In this document: one piece after another, positions 36,201 through 43,368 of the stretch | How the letters are laid out: each line of letters starts with the position of its first letter | Position numbering within the stretch: the stretch's first letter is position 1 | NCBI RefSeq assembly: GCF_028473145.1 | Contig: NZ_CP092370.1 | Span: forward strand, 2,294,001-2,358,000 | Direction: 5' to 3' | Origin: Flavobacterium sp. CBA20B-1 | GTDB lineage: Bacteria; Bacteroidota; Bacteroidia; Flavobacteriales; Flavobacteriaceae | Length of the DNA stretch: 64,000 nt | Made by a program: the position numbers and the translations under genes | The notes under the pieces: model-generated | What the model saw: only the letters and a program-made list of their open reading frames with translations | Databases searched by the model: none | Told to the model about the DNA's origin: nothing

Positions 36201-38119
36201 CGGCAGGTATGTATAGTGTGTTAGTAACCGACCACACAGGAAACACCATCACCGAGAACTTTACCATCACAGAACCTGCTCCGATAGTTGGAACTGTTTC
36301 AAAAACCGACATTACATGTAACGGGGCAAACAACGGAACAGCTACAGTAAGCGTAGCAGGGGGAACCGCACCATATACGTACTTATGGTCAAACGGAATG
36401 ATGAGCAATATGGCAACCAACTTAAATGTGGGTAACTATACGGTAAGCATCACCGATGCCAACGGATGTAAAGCAACCGCAAGTGTTTCTATCGCACAGC
36501 CAACGGCATTGGTAATCACTGGAACAGCAACAAACATAAGTTGTTTCGGACAAAACGATGGAGCGATTACCGTTTCAGCAACTGGCGGAACAGCACCTTA
36601 TAGCTATTCATGGTCAAATGGTCAAAGCGGAACCAGCTTAAGCAGTTTAGCTAAAGGAACTTACATTGTAACTGTTACCGATGCGAACGGATGTTCTAAA
36701 ACAGAATCATACACTATCGTAGAGCCTGCGTTTGTAACTGCTCCTGTGGCATTTAACCAAAGCTTCTGTATTGGTCAAAATGCAACATTGGCAGATGTTG
36801 TAATCACCGGAAGTACTATCAAATGGTACAGTGCATTAACAGGAGGTATGTTGTTGCCTGCAACAACCGTATTAACAAATGGTACTACTTACTATGCTTC
36901 ACAAACCGTTGGAACATGCGAAAGCAGTACACGTACGGCAGTTCAAATTACTTTGAACCAAGGAACTCCATTAACCACCACACAGTTAAATGTGTGCAGC
37001 AACACCCGTGTACAAAACATGACCATAGACGGGTTCAATTACACCCAATTGAAATGGTACAGCAGCCCAACAAGTGCAATACAATTACCGGCAAGCCAAT
37101 TATTGGCAACGGGAACATATTACATTAGCTCGTTAACAGGAACGTGTGAATCACCACGCCAAGCAGTACAAGTAACGGTAGCGGCAGCAGTACCTGCACC
37201 AACGGCAACGGCTCAAACAGTATGTGGCAACAGCACATTGAACGACTTAGTAGTAGGAAAAGATCCTTCTGCAAGCTTAAATTGGTACAGTTCATTACAA
37301 TCAATGATTCCATTGTCAGGCACTACACAAGTATCAAACGGTACTTACTATGTACAACAAGTTATTGGAAACTGTGAATCGGTACGCGTAGCTGTTCCTG
37401 TTCAAGTAGTAAATGTTACCGCACCAACGATGACCTCTATCACTGCTTGTAATGGCACGCAGATTGGCGATTTGAACACACCAACTACAACTTATGTATG
37501 GTATGTAAGCAATACAGCTACCACACCATTACCAAATAGTTTTGTGTTAACCTCAGGATCCTATTACATTGCACAAGAAAATGCAGGATGTATATCAACA
37601 AGAACCAATGTAGCTGTGAATGTGAGCCCGGTGCCTAACAGCCCAACAGGTCAAACAACACAAACGTTTCCTTACCCGGCAAAAGTATCTGATCTGGTAA
37701 TGAACCAACCAAATGTGAAATGGTACGCATCTGCAAATGATGCCATAGAAATGATTAATGAGCTTGCTCCAAGCACCTTTTTGATGAGCAATACTACCTA
37801 TTATGGAATTATTGTAAACCCTAACAATTGTGGAAGTGCGCCTACAGCAGTTACAGTTATACTTTCTGTAAGCACGCAAGAGTTAGATTTAACTCAGTTG
37901 AAATACTATCCAAACCCGGTTGATAGCGCGCTGCATATTAGCTACAACGAAGCTATAACCAAGGTAGAAGTGTTTACCCTAACCGGGCAAAAAGTGATGA
38001 GCAATGAGTTCAATGCTATTGAAGTAACCACCGATTTATCGCGCCTAAGTTCAGGCACATATTTAGTGAAGGTGGAAACTGCAAAAGCATCACAATTCAT
38101 TAAAGTGGTAAAACGATAA
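33254..38119 (+). CDS. T9SS-secreted adhesin-like protein with SprB repeats (1621 aa)
   Basis: A surface protein with a signal peptide (cleavage after LFELNAQ). Order: jelly-roll module about 21-180; two copies of a fibronectin-III domain (WWVR(S/A)NCG motif) plus a jelly-roll module (CNPYTxPYFEGFE...WYISLDDI), nt 33800-34580 and 34590-35370; six SprB-like repeats of about 75 residues (nt 35375-36735) with GG(T/N)APYTYxWS and GTYTxTVTDANGC; about five Ig-like repeats with WYSS and GTYY; type A sorting domain (YYPNPVDSALHI to SQFIKVVKR). SprB in F. johnsoniae is the mobile gliding adhesin, so gliding or adhesion is possible. The two jelly-roll copies are nearly identical in DNA over about 150 bp. 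Confidence 0.88.
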   Translation: MKKIIFLLVFALSLFELNAQISYTQGWETTGLNSWTSSGSGSFSRVTTTPCIGTASARANNYYGGTSYLVSPALTGTNGGDLTVSFSYKVTQYSSNTTGQTLTDLGTIKLQWATSTSGPWTDVFQVDNTNHTVSASCAVKTATFSGLPVSGNVYIRFNVTSGTSSADNYVYIDDVVVSQGAAPSCLTPSGVTTNNITQTGATVYWVASPSNPSANYDIYWSTNNTAPTSTTAASYTNQTSPYNATGLAPNTTYFWWVRSNCGGSGYSSWVSGGSFKTLCNPYTIPYFEGFESSYTDAATIGGCLFQESINGTQVWTANSSATDYNRSPRTGNWNAFLRYSNDDWIYIPINLTGGVSYTVELYARQDGSTSTNSNITVSYGTSAVATAMTNTIVPATGIINGNYQLITGSFTPATTGTYYVGIKGFMNSSPWYISLDDISIDATPTCISPTALVSSNPTATGVTMTWTASTSNPSGNYDIYWSTSNTAPTNTTTPLATNQTSPYNATGLSSDTTYFWWVRANCGAGDTSKWASGGSFKTLCNPYTTPYFEGFETGYTDAATIGGCLFQESINGTQVWTANSSATDYNRSPRTGNWNAFLRYSNDDWIYIPINLIGGTGYTVELYARQDGSTATNSDIAISYGTSASDTAMTNAIVPPTGIIDGNYQLITGKFTPATTGTYYVGIKGFMNGSPWYISLDDIRIDVTPPPTATTTVVNNTCYGGTTGTAEVITVDGTPPYTYSWAPSGGTGFKATGLAAGTYTVTVTDANNVTATATAVVTEPDALVSNAVVNNISCNGSNNGTIDITPTGGTAPYTYLWTTGDTGTSVSNLAPGTYSLTITDANNCTATEDFVITEPTVLVATNAAQTNVTLFGGNDGSATVAASGGTAPYTYMWSNGATTAAITNLTAGTYTATVTDANGCTATEDFVITQPIPLMAQSVSQTNVSCNGGSDASASIVAIGGNAPYTYQWSPSGGTAATATGLSAGMYSVLVTDHTGNTITENFTITEPAPIVGTVSKTDITCNGANNGTATVSVAGGTAPYTYLWSNGMMSNMATNLNVGNYTVSITDANGCKATASVSIAQPTALVITGTATNISCFGQNDGAITVSATGGTAPYSYSWSNGQSGTSLSSLAKGTYIVTVTDANGCSKTESYTIVEPAFVTAPVAFNQSFCIGQNATLADVVITGSTIKWYSALTGGMLLPATTVLTNGTTYYASQTVGTCESSTRTAVQITLNQGTPLTTTQLNVCSNTRVQNMTIDGFNYTQLKWYSSPTSAIQLPASQLLATGTYYISSLTGTCESPRQAVQVTVAAAVPAPTATAQTVCGNSTLNDLVVGKDPSASLNWYSSLQSMIPLSGTTQVSNGTYYVQQVIGNCESVRVAVPVQVVNVTAPTMTSITACNGTQIGDLNTPTTTYVWYVSNTATTPLPNSFVLTSGSYYIAQENAGCISTRTNVAVNVSPVPNSPTGQTTQTFPYPAKVSDLVMNQPNVKWYASANDAIEMINELAPSTFLMSNTTYYGIIVNPNNCGSAPTAVTVILSVSTQELDLTQLKYYPNPVDSALHISYNEAITKVEVFTLTGQKVMSNEFNAIEVTTDLSRLSSGTYLVKVETAKASQFIKVVKR
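34110..34270 (+). repeat. Intragenic near-identical repeat, copy 1
   Basis: It matches 34891-35051 with only a handful of differences, at a fixed offset of 781 bases, while sequence on either side diverges more. It encodes the start of the jelly-roll module. Confidence 0.75.
34891..35051 (+). repeat. Intragenic near-identical repeat, copy 2
   Basis: Second copy of the repeat at 34110-34270; in phase with the reading frame difference of one full module-pair. Confidence 0.75.
35375..36735 (+). repeat. Six tandem SprB-type repeat units
   Basis: Each unit is about 225 bp (about 75 residues): a start with (N/T)xxCxGxx(N/D)G, a middle GGTAPYTYxWSNG and an end GTYTVTVTDANGC...ITEP. Units differ by point changes rather than being identical, so they are old duplications kept by selection. 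Confidence 0.8.
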
Positions 38120-38141
38120 GTTTATCTAAAACCTAAATAAG

Positions 38142-38176
38142 AAGCCGTCTCTAGTATTTTGAGACGGCTTTTTTTT
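38142..38176 (+). terminator. Terminator of the second T9SS adhesin gene
   Basis: AAGCCGTCTC and GAGACGGCTT are perfect arms around TAGTATTTT, followed by a T-run. It is similar in stem sequence to the terminator at 29336. Confidence 0.85.
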
Positions 38177-38274
38177 GCAAATTTCGTTATGAAACTATAT
38201 TTTAAATTTCAACTGAATAAACACGAATATGTTAAAGTATTAAAAACGAAAAGCCTATCAAAAAATAAGTTATG

Positions 38275-38282
38275 TACTTTTG
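38275..38282 (+). promoter_or_regulatory. -7 element TACTTTTG of the metallophosphoesterase gene
   Basis: Exact TAnnTTTG match, 21 bases before the ATG at 38304. Confidence 0.5.
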
Positions 38283-38303
38283 ACAAAAAACTAAATCACT
38301 CTA

Positions 38304-39524
38304 ATGATTAAAACCATACTTTATCTGCTGCTTATCTTGGTGGTTTTGGGAGAAGTGTACACTTGCATACTCATTTACCGATTCACTGAAAAAAAAATAG
38401 CCGTATATGCTTATTTACTTTTACTAGCTGTAATAATAGTGAGCATAATTTCATATTTTAAAAGCTTTGACCGAAGCGCCGGACAAACAGCAGAAAGCAT
38501 GCATGTTACTGCTTTGCTCTTACTATTTATACTTCCAAAATTATTAATAAGCGTTCCTTTGTTTTTTGAGGATATCATTCGTCTTTTTTATTGGGGCTAC
38601 ACCAAACTTTTCCTTGCCAAAAGCGTAACTCTTTTAAGAAGCGGAACATTGCTAAAGATTATTTTACCTGCATCTCTTTTACTAATGGCTTCTATCATTT
38701 ATGGAATTGTAGTGGGTAAATACAATTTTCAGGTGCGGAAAGAAACAATTGTTTTTAAAGATTTACCTGAAAGTTTTGATGGATTAAAAGTATTGCAAAT
38801 TTCCGATTTACATGTGGGCAGTTGGGATAATAAAGACGCTATTGAAAAGGGCATTAAAATGATTAATCAACAAGATTACGATGTGCTGCTTTTCACGGGC
38901 GACTTTGTAAACACTTTGGCAAGTGAAGCCGATCCATGGATTCGTATCTTACAAAAAATTAAAACCCCCAAATATGGTAAATTTGCGGTTTTAGGAAATC
39001 ATGATTATGGCGAATATGTTAAGTGGAATTCCGCGGCAGAAAAAGAAGCCAACTTTGTGCAAATAAAAAACAATATCACAACGAGTGGATTTCAATTGCT
39101 GCTCAATGAAAATGTGGTTTTAAAAACCGAAACCGATTCTATTTACCTTTTAGGAGTTGAAAACTGGGGATTAAACTTTAAAAAAGCAGGCGATTTAAAA
39201 AAGACATCCTTAAATGTTCCTACCGATGCTTTTAAAATTGTAATGACGCACGACCCTTCACATTGGAATGCCGAAATTGTGAATCATCCGCAAAAATACC
39301 AACTCACTTTATCAGGTCATACACACGGAATGCAATTTGGTTTTAAAATTCCGAAAGTTATGGAATGGAGTCCGGCAACGTATGTGTACCCAGAATGGGG
39401 CGGTTTGTACAACAAAGGGCATCAATATATATATGTAAACCGTGGATTTGGCTTTCATGCCTATTCCGGACGTGTGGGAATTTGGCCAGAAATTACATTA
39501 TTAGAATTAAAAAAAAGTAAATAA
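38304..39524 (+). CDS. Membrane-anchored metallophosphoesterase
   Basis: A 406-residue protein whose first about 145 residues contain four hydrophobic segments, followed by a calcineurin-like phosphoesterase domain. All metal-binding motifs are present in order: ISDLHVGSW (DxH), FTGDFVN (GD), LGNHDYG (GNHD), MTHDPSHW, and SGHTHGMQ (GHxH). Proteins of this YkuE/YaeI-like type are membrane-bound metal-dependent hydrolases; YaeI acts on lipid intermediates, but the substrate here is unknown. The catalytic domain should follow the last helix. It is probably monocistronic; the next gene has its own promoter. Confidence 0.88.
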   Translation: MIKTILYLLLILVVLGEVYTCILIYRFTEKKIAVYAYLLLLAVIIVSIISYFKSFDRSAGQTAESMHVTALLLLFILPKLLISVPLFFEDIIRLFYWGYTKLFLAKSVTLLRSGTLLKIILPASLLLMASIIYGIVVGKYNFQVRKETIVFKDLPESFDGLKVLQISDLHVGSWDNKDAIEKGIKMINQQDYDVLLFTGDFVNTLASEADPWIRILQKIKTPKYGKFAVLGNHDYGEYVKWNSAAEKEANFVQIKNNITTSGFQLLLNENVVLKTETDSIYLLGVENWGLNFKKAGDLKKTSLNVPTDAFKIVMTHDPSHWNAEIVNHPQKYQLTLSGHTHGMQFGFKIPKVMEWSPATYVYPEWGGLYNKGHQYIYVNRGFGFHAYSGRVGIWPEITLLELKKSK

Positions 39525-39549
39525 TAAGGCGATAATATCCGAAAAATTA

Positions 39550-39557
39550 TAATTTTG
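39550..39557 (+). promoter_or_regulatory. -7 element TAATTTTG of the thioredoxin-like gene
   Basis: Exact TAnnTTTG match, 23 bases before the ATG at 39581. Confidence 0.5.
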
Positions 39558-39580
39558 TAGAGATAGAAAAAAAGGTATGT

Positions 39581-39877
39581 ATGTCGAAATTTGGCGATTT
39601 AATCAACTCAACTATTCCGGTTTTAATTCAGTTTACAGCCGAACACAACCCCGAATGCGAGCAAATGCAGCAAATTATTGAAGAAGTGGCTTTAGAAATG
39701 AGCGATAAACTTACTATTATTAATATAGACACTTTAAAAAATCCGGAATTGGTAGAAGCGCTTCGGATTAAATCGGCACCTACGTTAATGGTTTATAAAA
39801 ATGGAGTAATGGTTTGGCGACAATCAGGTATCACAGATAAAGATTCATTGGTAATGATTGCCAAAGCGTTTAATTAA
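39581..39877 (+). CDS. Thioredoxin-fold protein lacking the CxxC motif
   Basis: A 98-residue cytosolic thioredoxin-like protein. The fold marks are present: VLIQFTAEHNPECEQM at the active-site loop, INIDTLKNPELVEALRIKSAPTLMVYKNG with the conserved cis-proline (SAPT), and GITDKDSL near the end. In place of WCxxC the loop reads EHNPEC, so only one cysteine (about 26) is kept. It cannot act as a normal dithiol reductase; it may be a monothiol protein, a binding adaptor or act in S-thiolation. A bidirectional terminator follows. Confidence 0.85.
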   Translation: MSKFGDLINSTIPVLIQFTAEHNPECEQMQQIIEEVALEMSDKLTIINIDTLKNPELVEALRIKSAPTLMVYKNGVMVWRQSGITDKDSLVMIAKAFN

Positions 39878-39896
39878 TAACATTATCATTATAAGT

Positions 39897-39931
39897 AAAA
39901 AAAGGTTTCCGCTTTGGAAACCTTTTTGCTT
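39897..39931. terminator. Bidirectional terminator
   Basis: AAAAAGGTTTCC and GGAAACCTTTTT pair around GCTTT between the convergent thioredoxin-like (+) and engB (-) genes. Confidence 0.85.
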
Positions 39932-40552
39932 TTATATAAAACTATTATTTTTAAATATATCTTGATTTATCTGATCAATGTAGTTTAAAACTTCTTCTTT
40001 GCCCAATTCACTTTCAGACGATGTTACAAAATACGGCGGTATTTCCTCCCATCCATTTGCGTGTAGTGCTTTTTTGTACGCTGCCGTGTGCTTTTGAATG
40101 CTTCCTTTGCTTATCTTATCGGCTTTTGTAAAGATAATTCCAAATGGAACGCCACTTTCACCTAAATAATTAATAAATTCTAAATCGATTTTTTGTGCTT
40201 CGTGACGAATATCCACCAAAACAAACGCACTTACCAGTTGTTCGCGTTTTTCAAAATATTGTGTAATGAATTTCTGAAAGATTGCTTTGGTTGATTTAGA
40301 TACTTTAGCGTATCCGTATCCAGGTAAATCGACCAAAAACCAGTTGCTGTTAATTTTAAAATGATTTATTAATTGTGTTTTTCCCGGACGGCTTGATGTT
40401 TTTGCCAAATTTTTATTATTGGTAAGCATATTAATCAGCGAAGATTTCCCAACATTCGATCTTCCTATAAAAGCATATTCTGGAAGAGGTTCTGAAGGGC
40501 ATTTCTTTACATCCGAATTACTTATGATAAATTCAGCGGTATTAATTTTCAT
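39932..40552 (-). CDS. engB: Ribosome biogenesis GTPase EngB (YihA/YsxC)
   Basis: A 206-residue GTPase needed for late 50S assembly and often essential. The G1 loop [10 protein letters not shown] is at 30-39, G2 includes [10 protein letters not shown]3 is [12 protein letters not shown] and G4 is TKADK; all are intact. It starts 2 bp after the stop of the alpha/beta hydrolase gene, so the two are one operon transcribed from 41349-41342. The 3' end abuts the shared terminator. Confidence 0.96.
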   Translation of the reverse strand: MKINTAEFIISNSDVKKCPSEPLPEYAFIGRSNVGKSSLINMLTNNKNLAKTSSRPGKTQLINHFKINSNWFLVDLPGYGYAKVSKSTKAIFQKFITQYFEKREQLVSAFVLVDIRHEAQKIDLEFINYLGESGVPFGIIFTKADKISKGSIQKHTAAYKKALHANGWEEIPPYFVTSSESELGKEEVLNYIDQINQDIFKNNSFI

Positions 40553-40554
40553 AA

Positions 40555-41322
40555 TTACTTAATATTTCGTTTTTCAAACCACTGGTCTAAAATTTCATTA
40601 AACGCATCTGGTTTTTCCATCATCGCAGCGTGTCCGCATTGATCAATCCAGTACAAATCAGAATCGGGAAGTAATTCATGAAACTCTTCGGCCACATCGG
40701 GAGGCGTCACAATATCGTTTCTCCCCCAGATAATACAAGTGGGCGTGTGCATTTTTGGCAAATCTTTCGCCATATTATGCCGAATGGCACTTTTTGCAAT
40801 GGTAAGGGTTTTTATCAACTTCATACGATCGTTCACGGTGTTAAAAACATCATCAACAATCTCTTTGGTTGCTACTGCCGGATCATAAAAAACATCTTCT
40901 GCTTTCTTTTTAATAAACTCGTAATCGCCACGTCGCGGGTACGAATCACCCATTGCACTTTCGTACAAGCCCGAGCTTCCTGTAATCACCAATGCTTCTA
41001 CAAACTCTGGATACATTTTAGTGTAATATAACGCTATATGCCCGCCAAGTGAGTTTCCAAGCAAAATGATTTTTTCGTATTTTTTATGCTTCACAAAATC
41101 GTGTACAAACTTTGCAAAAGCTTTTATGTTGGTTTTTAGTATATTTAATGTATAAATAGGCAATTCTGGCAGCACTACTTTATAGCCTTTTTTAGGAAAG
41201 TAATCCGATACCCCATCAAAATTACTTAAACCGCCCATTAAACCGTGTAAAATAACAATTGGTGTACCTTCACCAATCTCTATGTATCTAAATTTTCCTT
41301 CTTCTTTTATGTTTCGCTCCAT
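40555..41322 (-). CDS. Alpha/beta hydrolase
   Basis: A 255-residue hydrolase with a complete triad: nucleophile S91 in [12 protein letters not shown], acid D203 in [10 protein letters not shown] and base H231 in [11 protein letters not shown]. The oxyanion HGLMGG near 26-31 is also present. There is no signal peptide, so it is cytosolic. The substrate is not evident; similar proteins are annotated as esterases or lactonases. It is the first gene of an operon with engB, a pairing I have seen as common in flavobacteria but with no known functional link. Confidence 0.88.
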   Translation of the reverse strand: MERNIKEEGKFRYIEIGEGTPIVILHGLMGGLSNFDGVSDYFPKKGYKVVLPELPIYTLNILKTNIKAFAKFVHDFVKHKKYEKIILLGNSLGGHIALYYTKMYPEFVEALVITGSSGLYESAMGDSYPRRGDYEFIKKKAEDVFYDPAVATKEIVDDVFNTVNDRMKLIKTLTIAKSAIRHNMAKDLPKMHTPTCIIWGRNDIVTPPDVAEEFHELLPDSDLYWIDQCGHAAMMEKPDAFNEILDQWFEKRNIK

Positions 41323-41341
41323 ATATGCGATTTCAATTTCA

Positions 41342-41349
41342 CAAATATA
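41342..41349 (-). promoter_or_regulatory. -7 element TATATTTG of the hydrolase-engB operon
   Basis: Exact TAnnTTTG match on the minus strand, 19 bases before the ATG at 41322. Confidence 0.5.
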
Positions 41350-41590
41350 CGATATTAATAAAAAAATACTGTAAAGTTAAAGTAGTTTAATTAACAAATG
41401 CTCCTTGATACCATTTTGCTGTTAATGCACCTTCGTTAAATCATTTACATTATTTTATACTAATTAGGTATTTCTTTTGAAAGATACTTATATATTTTGG
41501 ATGCTTCAATAAAAAATCTTTAAAAAAAACTTTACATCTTATAATCAATAAGTTACCATTTCATGCATGCTTCAGAAAAACTTATCAACA

Positions 41591-41620
41591 AAGTGGTAAA
41601 AAGTGGTAGAAAGTGGTAAA
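41591..41620 (+). promoter_or_regulatory. Three tandem 10-bp repeats, probable MraZ operator
   Basis: AAGTGGTAAA, AAGTGGTAGA, AAGTGGTAAA follow each other without spacer, one helical turn apart, directly upstream of the dcw -7 element. MraZ proteins are known to bind short direct repeats in front of their own operon (TGGGN in E. coli, AAAGTG-type repeats in mollicutes). The AAAGTGG core here fits the latter well. Confidence 0.7.
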
Positions 41621-41628
41621 ATTTTACT

Positions 41629-41636
41629 TACTTTTG
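41629..41636 (+). promoter_or_regulatory. dcw operon -7 element TACTTTTG
   Basis: Exact TAnnTTTG match 30 bases before the mraZ ATG at 41666. The tandem repeats occupy the -33 region, so bound MraZ would block RNA polymerase. Confidence 0.65.
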
Positions 41637-41665
41637 TTTTGTATTTAATCATTTATAAAAATTTC

Positions 41666-42127
41666 ATGCAACCAATAGTAGGTACATACGAATGTAAAAT
41701 CGACACCAAAGGAAGGGTGTTGATACCTGCTGCGTTAAAAAAACAATTGGCTGCAATTGGCGAAGGTTTTGTTCTAAAGCGCTCTGTATATGAGAAATGC
41801 GTAGAACTTTGGCCCATGACCGAATGGAATGTGATGATGGAAAAATTAAACGAATTGAATCGTTTTGACCGCAAAGCAGATATGTTTGTTCGCAAATTTA
41901 TGGCTGGTGTAAAAATAGTAGATATCGATGACGCCGGCCGCTTGCAAATGAATAAAGATTTGTTAGAATTTGCAAACATTTCCAAAGAAGTGGTTTTTTC
42001 ATCGAAAATAAACATCATTGAAATTTGGGATAAAGATTTATACGAAAAAATTGTAAACGACGAAGATTTAGACTTTGGCGATTTGGCAGAAGAGGTAATG
42101 GGAACAAGAACAAATTATGGAGCATAA
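41666..42127 (+). CDS. mraZ: Transcriptional regulator MraZ
   Basis: A 153-residue AbrB-fold DNA-binding protein that controls the dcw operon. Two SpoVT/AbrB half-repeats are visible: GTYECKIDTKGRVLIPAALKK near the N-terminus and VKIVDIDDAGRLQMNKDLLEF in the second half, each with the D-x-x-G-R core. I chose the ATG giving MQPIVGTYEC; the upstream in-frame ATG at 41603 lies inside the operator repeats and before the promoter. It overlaps rsmH by 11 bases. Confidence 0.95.
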   Translation: MQPIVGTYECKIDTKGRVLIPAALKKQLAAIGEGFVLKRSVYEKCVELWPMTEWNVMMEKLNELNRFDRKADMFVRKFMAGVKIVDIDDAGRLQMNKDLLEFANISKEVVFSSKINIIEIWDKDLYEKIVNDEDLDFGDLAEEVMGTRTNYGA

Positions 42128-43028
42128 CGAATACGAATACCACAATCCGGTACTGTTAAAAGAAACAGTTGATGGTTTAAACATTAAACCCGATGGTATC
42201 TACGTGGATGTAACTTTTGGCGGCGGTGGTCATTCAAAAGAAATTATGCGCCATTTGGGTCCCAACGGAAAGCTTTTTGCTTTTGACCAAGACACAGATG
42301 CTTTGGCAAACACACTAAATGACGACCGTTTTGTGTTAATCAACGAAAATTTTCGTTTTATAAAACGCTTTTTGCGTGTGTATGGTATTAAGCAAGTCGA
42401 TGGAATTTTGGGCGATTTTGGTGTATCATCTCATCAATTTGATGTAGCAGAACGCGGATTCTCTACCCGATTCGATGCCGATTTAGACATGCGCATGAAC
42501 CAAAACAATAGTCTTTCTGCTTTTGAAGTAATTAACAATTACGAAGAAGCTGCATTGAGCAAAATGTTTTTTGATTACGGCGAATTGAGCACTGCTCGTG
42601 GGCTGGCAGCTGCAATCGTATCCGCACGAAAAACCGAGCCAATTAAAAATTCGGAACAATTAAAAAAAGTGTTGTCGCGGTTTTTACCGGCTCATAAAAG
42701 CAATAAAATCTTGGCACAAATTTATCAAGCAATACGCATTGAAGTAAACCAAGAAATGGATGTTTTAAAAGAATTTTTAGAACAAGCATTAGAATTGCTA
42801 AAACCAGGTGGTCGGTTAAGCGTGATATCCTATCATTCATTAGAAGATCGCTTGGTAAAACGCTTCATAAAAAACGGAATGTTTGAAGGCGAACCCGAAC
42901 GCGATTTTTTTGGCAGATATGAAGTGCCCTTAAAACCGATAGGCAAACTTATTGTTCCATCAGAAGAAGAAATTAAACAAAACAATAGAGCACGAAGTGC
43001 CAAATTAAGAATAGCAGAAAAAAATTAA
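42117..43028 (+). CDS. rsmH: 16S rRNA (cytosine-1402-N4) methyltransferase RsmH
   Basis: A 303-residue SAM-dependent enzyme that methylates C1402 of 16S rRNA. Signatures are HNPVLLKETVDGLNI at the start, the SAM loop DVTFGGGGHSKEI, ILGDFGVSSHQFD and the C-terminal SYHSLEDRLVKRF. It is the second gene of the dcw cluster (older name mraW) and is coupled to mraZ by overlap. Confidence 0.97.
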   Translation: MEHNEYEYHNPVLLKETVDGLNIKPDGIYVDVTFGGGGHSKEIMRHLGPNGKLFAFDQDTDALANTLNDDRFVLINENFRFIKRFLRVYGIKQVDGILGDFGVSSHQFDVAERGFSTRFDADLDMRMNQNNSLSAFEVINNYEEAALSKMFFDYGELSTARGLAAAIVSARKTEPIKNSEQLKKVLSRFLPAHKSNKILAQIYQAIRIEVNQEMDVLKEFLEQALELLKPGGRLSVISYHSLEDRLVKRFIKNGMFEGEPERDFFGRYEVPLKPIGKLIVPSEEEIKQNNRARSAKLRIAEKN

Positions 43029-43029
43029 A

Positions 43030-43368
43030 ATGGGTTTAAACAGTATAATAAAAGCAAAATTTTTGGTTGAAGGGCAATCGTTAAAAAATTGGCTTTTTAT
43101 AATTTATATTGTTTTCTGGACACTGGTACTTATTGCAAACAATCATTTTTACGAACAAAAAATGATGAAAGCGAAAGACCTAACCGAGCAAGTAAAAGAA
43201 TTGCGTTCGGAATTTGTTGACAAAAGATCCGAATTGATGCAATTGCGAATGGAATCGAACATTTCAAAACAAATGGAAGTGTATCAAATTTTACCTTCAT
43301 CGGTTCCACCCAAAAAGATAAAAGTTGTGATGGAGAAAGAAAAAAAATGGTATGAAATATGGGACTAG
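43030..43368 (+). CDS. ftsL: FtsL-like cell division protein
   Basis: A 112-residue bitopic membrane protein: a short cytoplasmic N-terminus, one transmembrane helix at about 20-37 (NWLFIIYIVFWTLVLIAN), then a periplasmic coiled coil (MMKAKDLTEQVKELRSEFVD). Sequence conservation of FtsL is weak, but the size, topology and place between rsmH and ftsI identify it. It recruits FtsQ/FtsB-type partners and FtsI/FtsW to the septum. It starts 1 bp after rsmH and overlaps ftsI by 10 bases. Confidence 0.88.
   Translation: MGLNSIIKAKFLVEGQSLKNWLFIIYIVFWTLVLIANNHFYEQKMMKAKDLTEQVKELRSEFVDKRSELMQLRMESNISKQMEVYQILPSSVPPKKIKVVMEKEKKWYEIWD

Noticed and set aside
35375..36735. Regular spacing of repeats resembling a CRISPR array
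   Set aside because: The units are about 225 bp, diverged and in frame within a long gene; they are SprB-type protein repeats.
41603..41665. Upstream ATG for mraZ
   Set aside because: It lies within the operator repeats and before the -7 element, so it would not be transcribed from the likely promoter.
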